Source: an uncultured Ruminococcus sp.
GTDB lineage: Bacteria > Bacillota > Clostridia > Oscillospirales > Ruminococcaceae
DNA length: 64,000 nucleotides
Assembly: GCA_902800795.1 (NCBI GenBank)
Contig: CADCFQ010000009.1
Location: 1-64,000, forward strand
Reading direction: 5' to 3'
Below the pieces are notes generated by a model. The model searched no databases and was not told the origin of the DNA. It worked only from the letters and a program-made list of their open reading frames with translations. The position numbers and the translations under genes were made by a program. Positions 37,234-46,143 of this stretch are shown one piece after another. How positions within the stretch are numbered: position 1 is the first letter of the stretch; each line of letters opens with the position of its first letter.

Positions 37234-38517
37234 ATGCTGGATATCAAGCTGATAAGAACTAATCCCGATCTTGTCAAGGAGAACATCAAGAAGAAGTTCC
37301 AGGACGAAAAGATCAAGCTCGTAGACGAGGTCATCGAGCTGGACAAGGAATACAGAGCAGCACAGACCAAGGCTGACGAGCTGAGAAATAAGAGAAAGAC
37401 AGCCTCCAAGCAGATCGGTGCGCTTATGGGCAAGGGCCAGAAGGAAGAGGCCGAGAAGATGAAGGCCGAGGTCGCAGGCATCGGCGGCGAGCTGGAGGCT
37501 CTGGAGAAGAAGGAGGACGAGCTCAAGGCAGCTGTAAGAGAGAGGATGCTCGTTATCCCGAACATCATCGACGAGAGCGTTCCCATAGGCAAGGACGACA
37601 GCGAGAATGTTGAGCTCGAGCGTTTCGGCGAGCCTGTTGTTCCGGATTTTGAGGTCCCTTACCATGTGGATATAATGGAGAGCTTCGGCGGCATTGACCT
37701 TGACAGCGCCAGAAAGACTTCGGGAAACGGCTTCTACTATCTCTGCGGAGATATCGCAAGACTTCATTCTGCTATACTTTCTTATGCAAGAGACTTTATG
37801 ATCGACAGGGGATTTACCTATTATATCCCGCCCTTTATGATAAGGTCGAACGTCGTTACCGGCGTTATGAGCTTTGCCGAGATGGAAGGCATGATGTATA
37901 AGATCGAGGGCGAGGACCTTTATCTTATCGGAACATCCGAGCACTCCATGATAGGAAAGTTCATCGATACTATAGTTCCCGAGGAGGAGCTGCCCAAGAC
38001 CCTCACAAGCTATTCGCCCTGCTTCAGAAAGGAAGTCGGCGCTCACGGCATCGAGGAGAGGGGAGTTTACAGGATACACCAGTTCGAGAAGCAGGAAATG
38101 ATCGTTGTCTGCAAGCCCGAGGATTCAAAGACCTGGTATGACAAGCTGTGGCAGAACACTGTGGATTTCTTCCGCTCAATGGATATCCCTGTAAGAACTC
38201 TTGAGTGCTGCTCGGGAGACCTTGCAGACCTGAAGGTAAAGAGCTGTGACGTTGAGGCATGGAGCCCCAGACAGAAGAAGTATTTCGAGGTAGGTTCCTG
38301 CTCGAACCTGGGCGATGCACAGGCAAGAAGACTGGGTATCAGGATAAAGGGTGCGGACGGCCAGAAGTATTTCGCACACACTCTTAACAACACCGTTGTT
38401 GCTCCGCCGAGAATGCTCATCGCATTCCTCGAGAACAACCTCAATGCGGACGGCACAGTAAATATTCCCGAGCCCCTCAGAATGTACATGGGCGGCAAGG
38501 ACAAGATAACAAAGTAA
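37234..38517 (+). CDS. serS: Seryl-tRNA synthetase
   Basis: 427 residues. N-terminal coiled-coil arm (about 1-110, rich in Lys/Glu with many heptads) that grips tRNA-Ser, then the class II core: motif 2 GVYRIHQFEKQEM and motif 3 GSCSNLGDAQARRLGIR, with the TSEHSM serine-binding segment. It starts with MLDIKLIRTNPD, the normal N-terminus. AAAGGAG lies upstream of the ATG. No T-box leader is visible in the short 5' region. Confidence 0.97.
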   Translation: MLDIKLIRTNPDLVKENIKKKFQDEKIKLVDEVIELDKEYRAAQTKADELRNKRKTASKQIGALMGKGQKEEAEKMKAEVAGIGGELEALEKKEDELKAAVRERMLVIPNIIDESVPIGKDDSENVELERFGEPVVPDFEVPYHVDIMESFGGIDLDSARKTSGNGFYYLCGDIARLHSAILSYARDFMIDRGFTYYIPPFMIRSNVVTGVMSFAEMEGMMYKIEGEDLYLIGTSEHSMIGKFIDTIVPEEELPKTLTSYSPCFRKEVGAHGIEERGVYRIHQFEKQEMIVVCKPEDSKTWYDKLWQNTVDFFRSMDIPVRTLECCSGDLADLKVKSCDVEAWSPRQKKYFEVGSCSNLGDAQARRLGIRIKGADGQKYFAHTLNNTVVAPPRMLIAFLENNLNADGTVNIPEPLRMYMGGKDKITK

Positions 38518-38522
38518 GCACA

Positions 38523-38563
38523 GTTCGGGGGAGACCTTAAAAAGGCCGTCCCCCGAATAGTTT
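38523..38563 (+). terminator. Hairpin after serS
   Basis: TTCGGGGGA pairs with TCCCCCGAA around an inner CCTT/AGG stem, followed by TAGTTTT. It is probably the serS terminator, directly ahead of azlC. Confidence 0.7.
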
Positions 38564-38579
38564 TGGAGCAGGAGATAAA

Positions 38580-39302
38580 ATGTCAAATAATGGAAAGAAA
38601 GAATTTGTCTCGGGCATAAAAGACTCGGTACCGATAGCGCTTGGCTATCTGTCGGTGTCCTTCGGCTTCGGGATAATGGCGGTGTCTTCGGGACTGCCGC
38701 TGTTTCAGGCTGTGCTCATTTCTATGACCTGCCTTACCTCGGCGGGTCAGGTGGCAGGCCTTACGGTCATCACCACCGGTGGAACGCTTCTTGAAATGGC
38801 CATAGCCCAGTTTATAATAAACCTGCGCTACTCCCTTATGAGCATCTCGCTTTCGCAGAAGCTGGACGGATCGTTTGGGCTCAAAGACAGGCTTATCAGC
38901 TCTTTCGGTATGACGGACGAGATATTTGCGGTGGCATCGGGCAGGAGCAGGGAAGTGTCGAAGCACTATCTTTACGGGCTTATAGTTATGCCCTATATAG
39001 CCTGGGCGCTGGGAACGCTGCTGGGTGCGGCGGCCGGAGAGATACTTCCGGATATGCTCAAAGCAGCTCTCGGGATAGCTATCTACGGAATGTTCACCGC
39101 TATCTTTGTGCCTGCCGCAAGAAAGGCGGTGGGGGTGCTTGCTGTCGTTCTTCTGGCGGCAGGGCTTAGCTGTGTGATAAAGTATGTGCCTCTTTTCAAG
39201 GGCGTGTCTTCGGGCTTTTCGATAATAATCTGCACAGTGGCGGCGGCGCTTTTCGGGGCGCTGGTGTTCCCGGCTAAGAAAGAGGAGGAGAGCGCACAAT
39301 GA
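38580..39302 (+). CDS. azlC: AzlC-family branched-chain amino acid exporter subunit
   Basis: 240 residues. Begins with the family opening GIKDSVPIALGYLSVSFGFGIMA, then MTCLTSAGQVAGLTVI, NLRYSLMSISLSQKL and a DEIFAVAS segment, with about six helices. AzlC with AzlD exports branched-chain amino acids and analogues. GGAG lies 8 bp upstream. It overlaps azlD by 4 bp. Confidence 0.94.
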   Translation: MSNNGKKEFVSGIKDSVPIALGYLSVSFGFGIMAVSSGLPLFQAVLISMTCLTSAGQVAGLTVITTGGTLLEMAIAQFIINLRYSLMSISLSQKLDGSFGLKDRLISSFGMTDEIFAVASGRSREVSKHYLYGLIVMPYIAWALGTLLGAAAGEILPDMLKAALGIAIYGMFTAIFVPAARKAVGVLAVVLLAAGLSCVIKYVPLFKGVSSGFSIIICTVAAALFGALVFPAKKEEESAQ

Positions 39303-39610
39303 GGTTTTATCTTCTTCTTGCAGTTATGGCCGGAGTGACCTATCTTGTCAGGATGGTGCCCTTTGCGGCGTTTCGCAAAAAAATAAGCTCCGCCTTTGTC
39401 CAGAGCTTTCTTTACTATGTTCCCTATGCGGTGCTGGGTGCGATGACTGTTCCGGCGGTGTTTTATTCCACCGGCAGTGCGGTCTCTTCGGCAGTAGGCT
39501 TTGTGTGCTGTCTTGTGCCGGCCTTTATGGGAAAGAGCCTTATCGCAGTTGCGCTGACAGCCAGCGGAGCCGCCTTTGCGGCCGAGGGCATTATGGCGCT
39601 GATAAAATAA
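39299..39610 (+). CDS. azlD: AzlD-family small membrane partner
   Basis: 103 residues, four helices, with TYLVRMVPFAAFRKKISSAFVQSFLYYVPYA cut by the usual Pro and Arg positions of AzlD. It forms the exporter with AzlC; its start overlaps azlC (ATGA). Confidence 0.93.
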   Translation: MRFYLLLAVMAGVTYLVRMVPFAAFRKKISSAFVQSFLYYVPYAVLGAMTVPAVFYSTGSAVSSAVGFVCCLVPAFMGKSLIAVALTASGAAFAAEGIMALIK

Positions 39611-39674
39611 AACGAAAGGGAAGAGCATGAGTATAAAAAAAGCTGCGGCGGCTCTCAGAAAAAGCAATAAAACA

Positions 39675-39710
39675 AGCGGTATACCTTATTAGTGGTATAC
39701 CGCTTTGTGT
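39675..39710. terminator. Bidirectional terminator between azlD and the PRTase-like gene
   Basis: AAGCGGTATACC (39675-39686) pairs with GGTATACCGCTT (39695-39706), with T-rich sequence on both sides. Confidence 0.9.
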
Positions 39711-39737
39711 TTTAAAAATATCAGGAGTCTTATCTTA

Positions 39738-40367
39738 TCAGAGCTTTGAATAGCCGAAGCTGTTTACCAGAGCATCGACCTTTTTGCCGGCCTTGCACAT
39801 AGGACACTCGGCAGGAAGATATGTGGAATAAGCAGGGAGGTCAGTTCCCTTGAAGATGGAGTGTACTCCGATGCCGTTGGACTCATCGATAGCCGAGAAG
39901 ATAGCGCCGATAGCCACAAGCTTGCCGCTGTAGTACTGCAAACAATCAACAGCTCTGTTTATGGACTTACCGGTGGAAGCCGACGAGATGAGCAGCAGAA
40001 CATTTTTGTTCCATATCTTCTTCTGGTTGTTGTCTCTGAATATCATCTGATTGTTAGCGTTGAGCTCGGGTGTTATTACCGAGATATCAGAGCCTGCGTT
40101 TATTCCGCCCGAGGACAGGCTCTCTGCAAGGAAGGCTCCGAGTATCTCTGTTCCCTCAAGGCATATTATAGTCTCGATATGGGTCGAGGAGTAGCTTGCC
40201 GCAAGGTCCTTGGCTGCCTCTCTTGCCATTTTGCAGCTGGTCTTGATAGATGTCATATCTACATAGTGATTGACGTGTGAATGGTTGGTCGCAAAATGTC
40301 CCGGGATAACTCCTATAGATATCTTGCTGTTTGAACGGGATTCTATGATCTGCTGACGCTCTTCCAT
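39738..40367 (-). CDS. Divergent phosphoribosyltransferase-like protein
   Basis: 209 residues. The fold resembles type I phosphoribosyltransferases (ETIICLEGTEILGAFLAESL; NVLLLISSASTGKSINRAVDCL in place of the PRPP loop), and clostridial relatives are often labelled orotate phosphoribosyltransferase. The two adjacent acidic residues of the normal PRPP motif are replaced by Ser-Ser, so normal catalysis is doubtful. A C-terminal CPMC motif may bind metal. It stands alone with its own promoter and no pyrimidine genes nearby, so a regulatory or different role is possible. Confidence 0.7.
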   Translation of the reverse strand: MEERQQIIESRSNSKISIGVIPGHFATNHSHVNHYVDMTSIKTSCKMAREAAKDLAASYSSTHIETIICLEGTEILGAFLAESLSSGGINAGSDISVITPELNANNQMIFRDNNQKKIWNKNVLLLISSASTGKSINRAVDCLQYYSGKLVAIGAIFSAIDESNGIGVHSIFKGTDLPAYSTYLPAECPMCKAGKKVDALVNSFGYSKL

Positions 40368-40429
40368 TTATTATTCCTCCTTGTGGATATTGATTTTGAT
40401 AACAGCCAAACTGTTTGTTAACATTGTAT

Positions 40430-40458
40430 ATTATAACATATATAGGTCTATAAATCAA
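40430..40458 (-). promoter_or_regulatory. Promoter of the PRTase-like gene
   Basis: Read leftward: TTGATT (complement of 40453-40458), 17 bp, TATAAT (complement of 40430-40435). Confidence 0.8.
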
Positions 40459-40566
40459 TAGTGTTTTGTTTAAAATTTCACAGTTTTTTCATATTATACA
40501 AAAACGCAGGCCCTCCTTTGTTTAATATGTCTTGTTTGGAGCAGGAGTATTTGTTGAAAATTGAGG

Positions 40567-40595
40567 TTGTAAATGTGGAATATTTTATGTATAAT
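40567..40595 (+). promoter_or_regulatory. Promoter of the small membrane protein-GH5 operon
   Basis: TTGTAA (40567-40572), 17 bp, TATAAT (40590-40595). Confidence 0.75.
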
Positions 40596-40660
40596 GAAAG
40601 GTATAGAAATGTGCCCGGAGGCACTGATAAAGGCTTTGGCCGAAAGAAGGGAATGAGGGT

Positions 40661-40909
40661 ATGTTCAGACGTATTACAGCGATAGTTTTTTGCAGCGTTC
40701 TGATGCTTCTGGCGTTCCCTGTGTGCTGTCTGGCCGCCGGAGCCGAAAGCTTTGATGAGAGCAGCGAGGCTGCGGTGATGAGCACATCCGAGAGCAGCGA
40801 GGCAGAAAAGGAAAAAGGCGACAACAGCCGGATGATATATCTGAGCATCGGCGCCGGGATAGTTATCGTTGCTGTAACGATCGGTGTTATCGCATCGAGA
40901 GATGCTTAA
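40661..40909 (+). CDS. Small secreted-and-anchored protein upstream of GH5
   Basis: 82 residues, family not recognised. A signal peptide (about 1-26, FCSVLMLLAFPVCCLAAGA), a short Ser/Glu-rich outer segment (about 28-55), and a C-terminal membrane helix (about 58-78) with little behind it. It lies 32 bp before the GH5 cellulase on the same strand, with one promoter, so the two are probably cotranscribed. It could be a small membrane partner or a sensor stub for the cellulase (inference). Confidence 0.7.
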   Translation: MFRRITAIVFCSVLMLLAFPVCCLAAGAESFDESSEAAVMSTSESSEAEKEKGDNSRMIYLSIGAGIVIVAVTIGVIASRDA

Positions 40910-40941
40910 CAGAGGTTATATTTTGAAAGGACTGGTAAACA

Positions 40942-42663
40942 GTGAGGAGAGGAAAGATCTTCAAGGCCGTGCTCAGCGGCATCGTTTGTGCGGCTATGTC
41001 TGTGTCGGCGCTTGCGCAGGCAGTGACAGCACAGACTTATCTTTCGGGAACAAAGCTTGAGAACGCAGACACCCAGGACATCCTGGCCGATATGGGCATA
41101 GGCTGGAACCTGGGAAACACCCTTGACGCAACAGGCGGCTCGGGGGTGGGTTCAGAGACGTCCTGGGGCTGCCCTAAGACCACACAGGCGCTTATCTCGA
41201 AAGTGAAGGCGCTGGGCTTCAACACGGTGAGGATACCCGTTTCGTGGGTAAACCATACAACAGGCTCGAATTACACTATCGACTCTGAGTGGATGGACAG
41301 GGTCCAGGAGGTAGTTGACTACTGCTATAATGAGGATATGTATGTTATCCTGAATATCCACCATGATAACAAGGAGAAGCTCGATTCGACGAACAGGGGC
41401 TATTCAACAGATTCGACCTATAAGGCAACTTCCGAGAGGTTTGTAAAGAAGGTCTGGTCACAGATCGCAGACAGGTTCGAGGACTATGACTATCACCTTA
41501 TCTTTGAGACCCTTAACGAACCAAGGCGTATAGGCTATTATGGTTCCGGCGGACAGAGCGAGTGGTGGTTCCCTGTGAACAGCCCTGACTCCAATATCCA
41601 GGATTCTATCTCCGTTATAAACACCCTTAATCAGGATGCGGTGGATACTATCCGTTCAAAGGACGGCTACAACAAGGGCAGACTTATAATGTGCCCGGGC
41701 TATGCGGCATCGCTTGACGGAGCAGTGACATCATATTTCCAGCTCCCGACAGATATCGACGGCAACACCAACAGGCTGGTGGTCTCGGTCCACGGCTATG
41801 TTCCTTATAACTTTGCTATGAATGTGGGAGGCGGAAGCACCGACACATACAGCTCCTCGATAAAGAGCGAGCTCAACAGCATAATGAACACGATAAAGAC
41901 CAATTTCATCAACAATGGAATCCCCGTTGTTATGGGTGAGTTCGGTGCCACAGCCTATAAGCCTGTTGAGCAGCGCAAGCTCTGGGCGACAGATTATGCG
42001 ACCATTGCAAGCTCGATGAATATGCCTATCGTCCTCTGGGACAACAATGCTTTCAACAAGTATGACGATAGCGGCAACCCGAACAGCGAGTGCCACGGAT
42101 ATATCAACAGGGACAATAACAATTCCGTTTCCAGCGAGCAGCAGTCAGTCATCGACAACCTGGTGGCTCCCTACAAGGCTCTTGAAGAAGAAAGGGCAGC
42201 CGCTATGGGCAGCGTATTCACAATTGGCGCAGGCTTCATAGGCGCCTCTACCTCTCAGGTCGCAGGCAGCGTGACCGTAACGGTCAAGAATTCAGGCGGG
42301 GAGACTATCGGCGTGTTTGAAGCTCAGGACGGCTCAGCCGAGATAGAGGGACAGTTCCCTGACGGAGAATACACCTTTACCTTTGCGGCAAACTACTGCG
42401 CTGAGAAGACGGTGACAGTAACCATTTCAGGCGGTCAGCCCGTGAGCGCTGTCAGCGAGGATATAGCTCTTCTTGGCGATGTGAACAACAACGGCAATAT
42501 CGATACCGATGATATCACGCTGATAAAGAAGCATCTCAAGAAGACCAAGAGCCTGTCTGGTTATCAGATCAAGTGTGCGGACGCAAATTCCGATGGAAGC
42601 GTGGACACACAGGATATCACAGCGATAAAGGCTCACCTCAAGGGGACCGCAAGGCTGTTCTGA
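40942..42663 (+). CDS. GH5 endo-glucanase with C-terminal dockerin
   Basis: 573 residues with a GTG start. Signal peptide (about 1-31), then a GH5 barrel starting GIGWNLGNTLDA with acid/base Glu193 (ETLNEPR) and nucleophile Glu333 (VVMGEFGA). A small beta-rich domain (about 430-505) of unclear type follows. The dockerin (about 510-573) has two calcium-binding repeats, DVNNNGNIDTDDITLIKK and DANSDGSVDTQDITAIKA. Dockerins plug enzymes into cohesin scaffolds, so this is a cellulosome or cell-surface enzyme. Cellulase, mannanase and xyloglucanase activities all occur in GH5; the exact one is not certain. Confidence 0.94.
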   Translation: MRRGKIFKAVLSGIVCAAMSVSALAQAVTAQTYLSGTKLENADTQDILADMGIGWNLGNTLDATGGSGVGSETSWGCPKTTQALISKVKALGFNTVRIPVSWVNHTTGSNYTIDSEWMDRVQEVVDYCYNEDMYVILNIHHDNKEKLDSTNRGYSTDSTYKATSERFVKKVWSQIADRFEDYDYHLIFETLNEPRRIGYYGSGGQSEWWFPVNSPDSNIQDSISVINTLNQDAVDTIRSKDGYNKGRLIMCPGYAASLDGAVTSYFQLPTDIDGNTNRLVVSVHGYVPYNFAMNVGGGSTDTYSSSIKSELNSIMNTIKTNFINNGIPVVMGEFGATAYKPVEQRKLWATDYATIASSMNMPIVLWDNNAFNKYDDSGNPNSECHGYINRDNNNSVSSEQQSVIDNLVAPYKALEEERAAAMGSVFTIGAGFIGASTSQVAGSVTVTVKNSGGETIGVFEAQDGSAEIEGQFPDGEYTFTFAANYCAEKTVTVTISGGQPVSAVSEDIALLGDVNNNGNIDTDDITLIKKHLKKTKSLSGYQIKCADANSDGSVDTQDITAIKAHLKGTARLF

Positions 42664-42689
42664 TTTTATAAAGTTTAAAAAAATGAAAC

Positions 42690-42727
42690 AAGACTCCGCA
42701 GGACAAAGTGTTCTGCGGAGCTTTTTT
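42690..42727 (+). terminator. Intrinsic terminator of GH5
   Basis: CTCCGCAG (42694-42701) pairs with CTGCGGAG (42713-42720), then CTTTTTT. Confidence 0.92.
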
Positions 42728-42807
42728 GTGCGCCTGACAGGCAGGGGAGAGGAAAGGCCGGTGTGAACAAAATGTTAAATTTTCGGGGAATACGATTACA
42801 TTCAAAT

Positions 42808-42821
42808 TTTAAACGTTTTCA
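42808..42821. promoter_or_regulatory. cre-like operator upstream of GH130
   Basis: TTTAAACGTTTTCA agrees with the cre consensus TGWAANCGNTNWCA at 13 of 14 positions. It lies 15 bp upstream of the GH130 -35 hexamer. Confidence 0.7.
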
Positions 42822-42836
42822 AGGGTTTTAGGGGGC

Positions 42837-42865
42837 TTGCAAAAAAAATAAAAGTGTGTTTTAAT
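42837..42865 (+). promoter_or_regulatory. Promoter of GH130
   Basis: TTGCAA (42837-42842), 17 bp, TTTAAT (42860-42865). Confidence 0.65.
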
Positions 42866-42945
42866 ATAAGAGACAGAAAAAGCGATAACGGACTGAACGA
42901 AAAAATGAGTCCGGCTGTCAGAAATAATGAAAGGTGGATCATACT

Positions 42946-43944
42946 ATGAGTGTAAAGATCGTAAACGGCCAGTCTATCCCGAATATGCCCTGGCAGGACA
43001 AGCCCGCAGGCTGCAATGAGGTCATCTGGAGACACACAGAGAACCCCATAATCCCAAGAAACCAGCTCCCCACATCCAACTCTATCTTCAACAGCGCAGT
43101 TGTTCCCTTTGAGGGCAAGTTCGCAGGCGTGTTCAGAGTTGACGACAAGGAAAGAAACATGGCTCTGCACGCAGGCTTCTCGGATGACGGTATCCATTGG
43201 AACATCAACCCCAGCAGGATCCTTTTCGAGCAGGCTGACAAGGCAACAGAAGAGGTAAACCAGTGGGGCTACGGCTATGACCCCAGAGTTTGCTGGATCG
43301 AGGACAGATATTGGGTAACATGGTGCAACGCTTACGGCTGGAAGCCCACTATCGGCGTTGGCTATACCTTTGATTTCAAGACCTTCTATCAGTGCGAGAA
43401 CGCATTCCTTCCCTTCAACAGAAACGGCGTTCTGTTCCCCAGAAAGGTAAACGACAAGTATCTTATGTTCTCCCGTCCTTCTGACAGCGGCCATACACCC
43501 TTTGGTGATATGTATATCTCGCAGTCTCCCGATATGAAGTACTGGGGCGAGCACAGACACGTTATGGGACCCCTCAGAGCATGGGAGTCCAAGAAGATAG
43601 GCGCAGGCCCGATCCCGATCGAGACAGACGAGGGCTGGCTGTGCTTCTATCACGGTGTTCTTGAGAGCTGCAACGGCTTTGTATACAGCTTCTCGGCTTG
43701 CATCCTTGACAAGGACGAGCCCTGGAAGGTGAAGTACAGATGTGCAGAGTATCTCATCAATCCTCGTGAGGTATATGAGTGCGTAGGCGACGTTCAGAAC
43801 GTTACCTTCCCCTGCGCTACTCTCTGCGACGCAGACACCGGCAGGATCGCTATCTACTACGGCTGTGCAGACACCTGCGTAGCACTTGCATACACAACTG
43901 TTGACGCTGTTATGGAGTATGTAAAGAGCCATTCTTCTATCTGA
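42946..43944 (+). CDS. GH130 beta-1,4-mannooligosaccharide/mannosylglucose phosphorylase
   Basis: 332 residues, the size of R. albus RaMP2. Five-bladed propeller signature: [41 protein letters not shown] with the catalytic Asp region, and a late [12 protein letters not shown] block. There is no signal peptide, so it works inside the cell, using phosphate to release mannose 1-phosphate from short beta-mannosides. ATG at 42946 follows AAAGGTGG. The cre-like operator and the nearby GH5 and GH36 suggest mannan or glucomannan use. RaMP2-like rather than RaMP1-like is a judgement from length. Confidence 0.92.
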   Translation: MSVKIVNGQSIPNMPWQDKPAGCNEVIWRHTENPIIPRNQLPTSNSIFNSAVVPFEGKFAGVFRVDDKERNMALHAGFSDDGIHWNINPSRILFEQADKATEEVNQWGYGYDPRVCWIEDRYWVTWCNAYGWKPTIGVGYTFDFKTFYQCENAFLPFNRNGVLFPRKVNDKYLMFSRPSDSGHTPFGDMYISQSPDMKYWGEHRHVMGPLRAWESKKIGAGPIPIETDEGWLCFYHGVLESCNGFVYSFSACILDKDEPWKVKYRCAEYLINPREVYECVGDVQNVTFPCATLCDADTGRIAIYYGCADTCVALAYTTVDAVMEYVKSHSSI

Positions 43945-43974
43945 GAAGCATCGGTAAATACCTACATATAAAGA

Positions 43975-44007
43975 GAGCCGCACTCCAATAGGGGTGCGGT
44001 TTTCTTT
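43975..44007 (+). terminator. Intrinsic terminator of GH130
   Basis: GCCGCACTCC pairs with GGGGTGCGGT, then TTTTC. Confidence 0.85.
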
Positions 44008-44071
44008 TGGGGTGTTTCTATATGAGAAAGTCGCTGCTTCACGAGCAGCGACTCCGCTAAACAATTCAAGT

Positions 44072-44638
44072 TCACATCAGATCCTTGAGCAGGATGTAGA
44101 CTCCCAGCAGGATAAGCACCGTTCCGCCTGTGAGCTCTGCCTTGGTCTTGAAGGACGCTCCAAACCGGTTGCCGATAGCGACACCCACAAAGCTTATGAT
44201 GAACGTGACAATTCCTATCACCCCTATCGCAAAGGGGATGTTCACCTTGAAAAACGAAAGGGTCACGCCCGCCGCAAGGGCGTCGATGCTGGTGGCTATG
44301 GCCAGCATGAACAGCTCCTTTATATCAAGCTTCGGCTCCTCCTCCCGGGAGACTGTCTCATTTCGCTCTTTGATCGCCTCATACACCGTCTTGCCGCCGA
44401 TAAAGCCCAGAAGCACGAAAGCTATCCAGTGGTCGTAAGCTTCTATCGCCTTTGCAAACTGCTTGCCCAAAAACCACCCGATAAGCGGCATCAGCGCCTG
44501 AAAACCGCCGAAAAACAAGGCTATTATCGTAGTGTGCAGATAGTTTATCTTTCTCATTTTCAGCCCCTTGCAAACGGACACCGCAAAAGCATCCATAGCA
44601 AGTCCCACTGCCAGAAGCAGAATGGCGAAAAATGTCAT
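44072..44638 (-). CDS. mntP: MntP-type manganese exporter
   Basis: 188 residues, six helices as two three-helix repeats. The first repeat has LAMDAFAVSVCKG and the second ATSIDALAAGVTLSF; the paired Asp residues are the Mn-binding hallmark of MntP. Its start overlaps the upstream PH-domain gene by 4 bp. No yybP-ykoY Mn riboswitch can be placed directly ahead of it, because it follows another gene. A weak hairpin downstream (about 44029-44053) may end the operon. Confidence 0.92.
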   Translation of the reverse strand: MTFFAILLLAVGLAMDAFAVSVCKGLKMRKINYLHTTIIALFFGGFQALMPLIGWFLGKQFAKAIEAYDHWIAFVLLGFIGGKTVYEAIKERNETVSREEEPKLDIKELFMLAIATSIDALAAGVTLSFFKVNIPFAIGVIGIVTFIISFVGVAIGNRFGASFKTKAELTGGTVLILLGVYILLKDLM

Positions 44639-46143
44639 TGATCATCAACTCCGTCGCTTTCCTCGAAGAGAAAGCCGTTTTCTCTCAAAAGAGCCACCGC
44701 CGCCTTGTGGTTCAGCCCTTTAACGATATGCTTGTTGGCCTTATCGTTGTTAGTATAAACCGTAACGGTGCAGCTGCCTCCGATGCGCTGGAAGGGGTGT
44801 CTCGAGACCTCGACCTTGGCTATCTTGTGAACAGGGGCTGTCACCTTGTGGAACTTATACCAGCTGCAAAAGCCCATAGAGCAGAACCCGTCCTCAAACC
44901 CCATAAAGGTACACCTTGAAGCCGCCGCCTTGACTATCGTCAGCCATACCATAGGGATAGTCAGGATAACTGCTGTCATAACTATCTCTCTGTGCCAGCT
45001 GGGGAAATAGGGATAAGCTATCCTTGCGGCTATCCCCGGAACAAAGGAGCACAGAAACGGCAGCAGCATAAACAGCGGAATAGCCAGCTTGTCACTGGTG
45101 TCTATGCTTCCCCTCACAGGCGGGAACTTAGGCAGCAGCTGCTTCATAGACTCATCTATTCGGCTGTTGGTGGTAATAGGTATTATCGCCGATATCTCAC
45201 GGTGCCTTTTGCCGTAGCCCGAGCAGCCCACCTCAACGGTGGTGACCTTGAACAGCTTCATAAGCAGGGACTGGCGGTAATCAATATAGTTTATGCGCCG
45301 CTTTCTGAGAACATGACGTCTTTTTGCGCCCTTGCCGCTTCGGATAACGAAAAGCCCCGAAGCCTTGGTGCAGGAAAAATTCCAGTGGCGCATAAGGTTT
45401 GCCACGAAGGAGACCAGCCACAGCCCGAAGATGAGCGTAGCGCCTGCCAGGATGTAAGCCGGTATCACTTCTATTATCGGGGTGGCTTCTATCCTTTCGT
45501 TTACCTCCCTCAGAAGCCTGATCTGGACCTCACGGCCCATTATCCTGTAGGCCTGGAAGATGACGCCGACCACGACCAGCATACCCGAAAGGGTGGAGGA
45601 GAAAAGGAAGGAAAATGCCAGCAGGTCTTTTTTTCGTGACCGGTAGACATATTTTTTCTTGTCCTTGGCCACGGCGGTTATGCTGTGATAAAGCTCGAAG
45701 GCTTGCTTTCTGTTCAGGTTGAAGGATATGGTGGAGCGCCGGTTCGAGGCGGTGCCCGTGTCGATGTAAATGGTGCAGGAGTGGATCAGCCTGTCGAGAT
45801 AGCCCTGGTTGAGGGAAAAGGCCGATATCTCGGAAAAGCGCACATGGGTGGAGCGCAGCCCGAAGAACCCTGTGTGAACTGTCACCGACTCTTTGTCGTA
45901 GTAATAGTATACCGAGAGCCAGCGCAAAAAAGAATAGCCGAAGATGATGACGAGCACCAGGATCTCCAGCCAGTGTGAGCGGATCCAGCTTTGAAAATCA
46001 AATCTGACGGCGATAAGATACTTTGCCAGAGGCAGCGCCAGCAGCCATAGCTGCTTGGTGGCATAGGACAGTATCCTTATGGGGTGCTGCCGCCTTTTGA
46101 AAAAGGCTCTTATCCTGCCGGTGGTCTTCTCGTTATTTTCCAT
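44635..46143 (-). CDS. YdbT-like protein with repeated bacterial PH domains
   Basis: 502 residues. Pairs of membrane helices alternate with three bacterial pleckstrin-homology (DUF304/bPH_2) domains: SVTVHTGFFGLRSTHVRFSEISAFSLNQGYLDRL, then GLFVIRSGKGAKRRHVLRKRRINYIDYRQSL and a C-terminal one ending HPFQRIGGSCTVTVYTNN. This is the YdbT architecture; in Bacillus ydbS-ydbT gives protection against antimicrobial peptides. It follows the YdbS-like gene with an 11-bp overlap and is coupled to mntP. Confidence 0.85.
   Translation of the reverse strand: MENNEKTTGRIRAFFKRRQHPIRILSYATKQLWLLALPLAKYLIAVRFDFQSWIRSHWLEILVLVIIFGYSFLRWLSVYYYYDKESVTVHTGFFGLRSTHVRFSEISAFSLNQGYLDRLIHSCTIYIDTGTASNRRSTISFNLNRKQAFELYHSITAVAKDKKKYVYRSRKKDLLAFSFLFSSTLSGMLVVVGVIFQAYRIMGREVQIRLLREVNERIEATPIIEVIPAYILAGATLIFGLWLVSFVANLMRHWNFSCTKASGLFVIRSGKGAKRRHVLRKRRINYIDYRQSLLMKLFKVTTVEVGCSGYGKRHREISAIIPITTNSRIDESMKQLLPKFPPVRGSIDTSDKLAIPLFMLLPFLCSFVPGIAARIAYPYFPSWHREIVMTAVILTIPMVWLTIVKAAASRCTFMGFEDGFCSMGFCSWYKFHKVTAPVHKIAKVEVSRHPFQRIGGSCTVTVYTNNDKANKHIVKGLNHKAAVALLRENGFLFEESDGVDDQ

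Noticed and set aside
39627..39692. 21-codon frame after azlD with a good ribosome site (AAGGGAAG)
   Set aside because: It runs into the terminator stem, is very short and has no recognisable family; it may be a leftover gene start but cannot be supported.
44029..44053. GTCGCTGCTT/AGCAGCGAC hairpin as a firm mntP terminator
   Set aside because: The hairpin is strong but the T-run on the minus strand is weak and broken, so it is mentioned only as a possible end.
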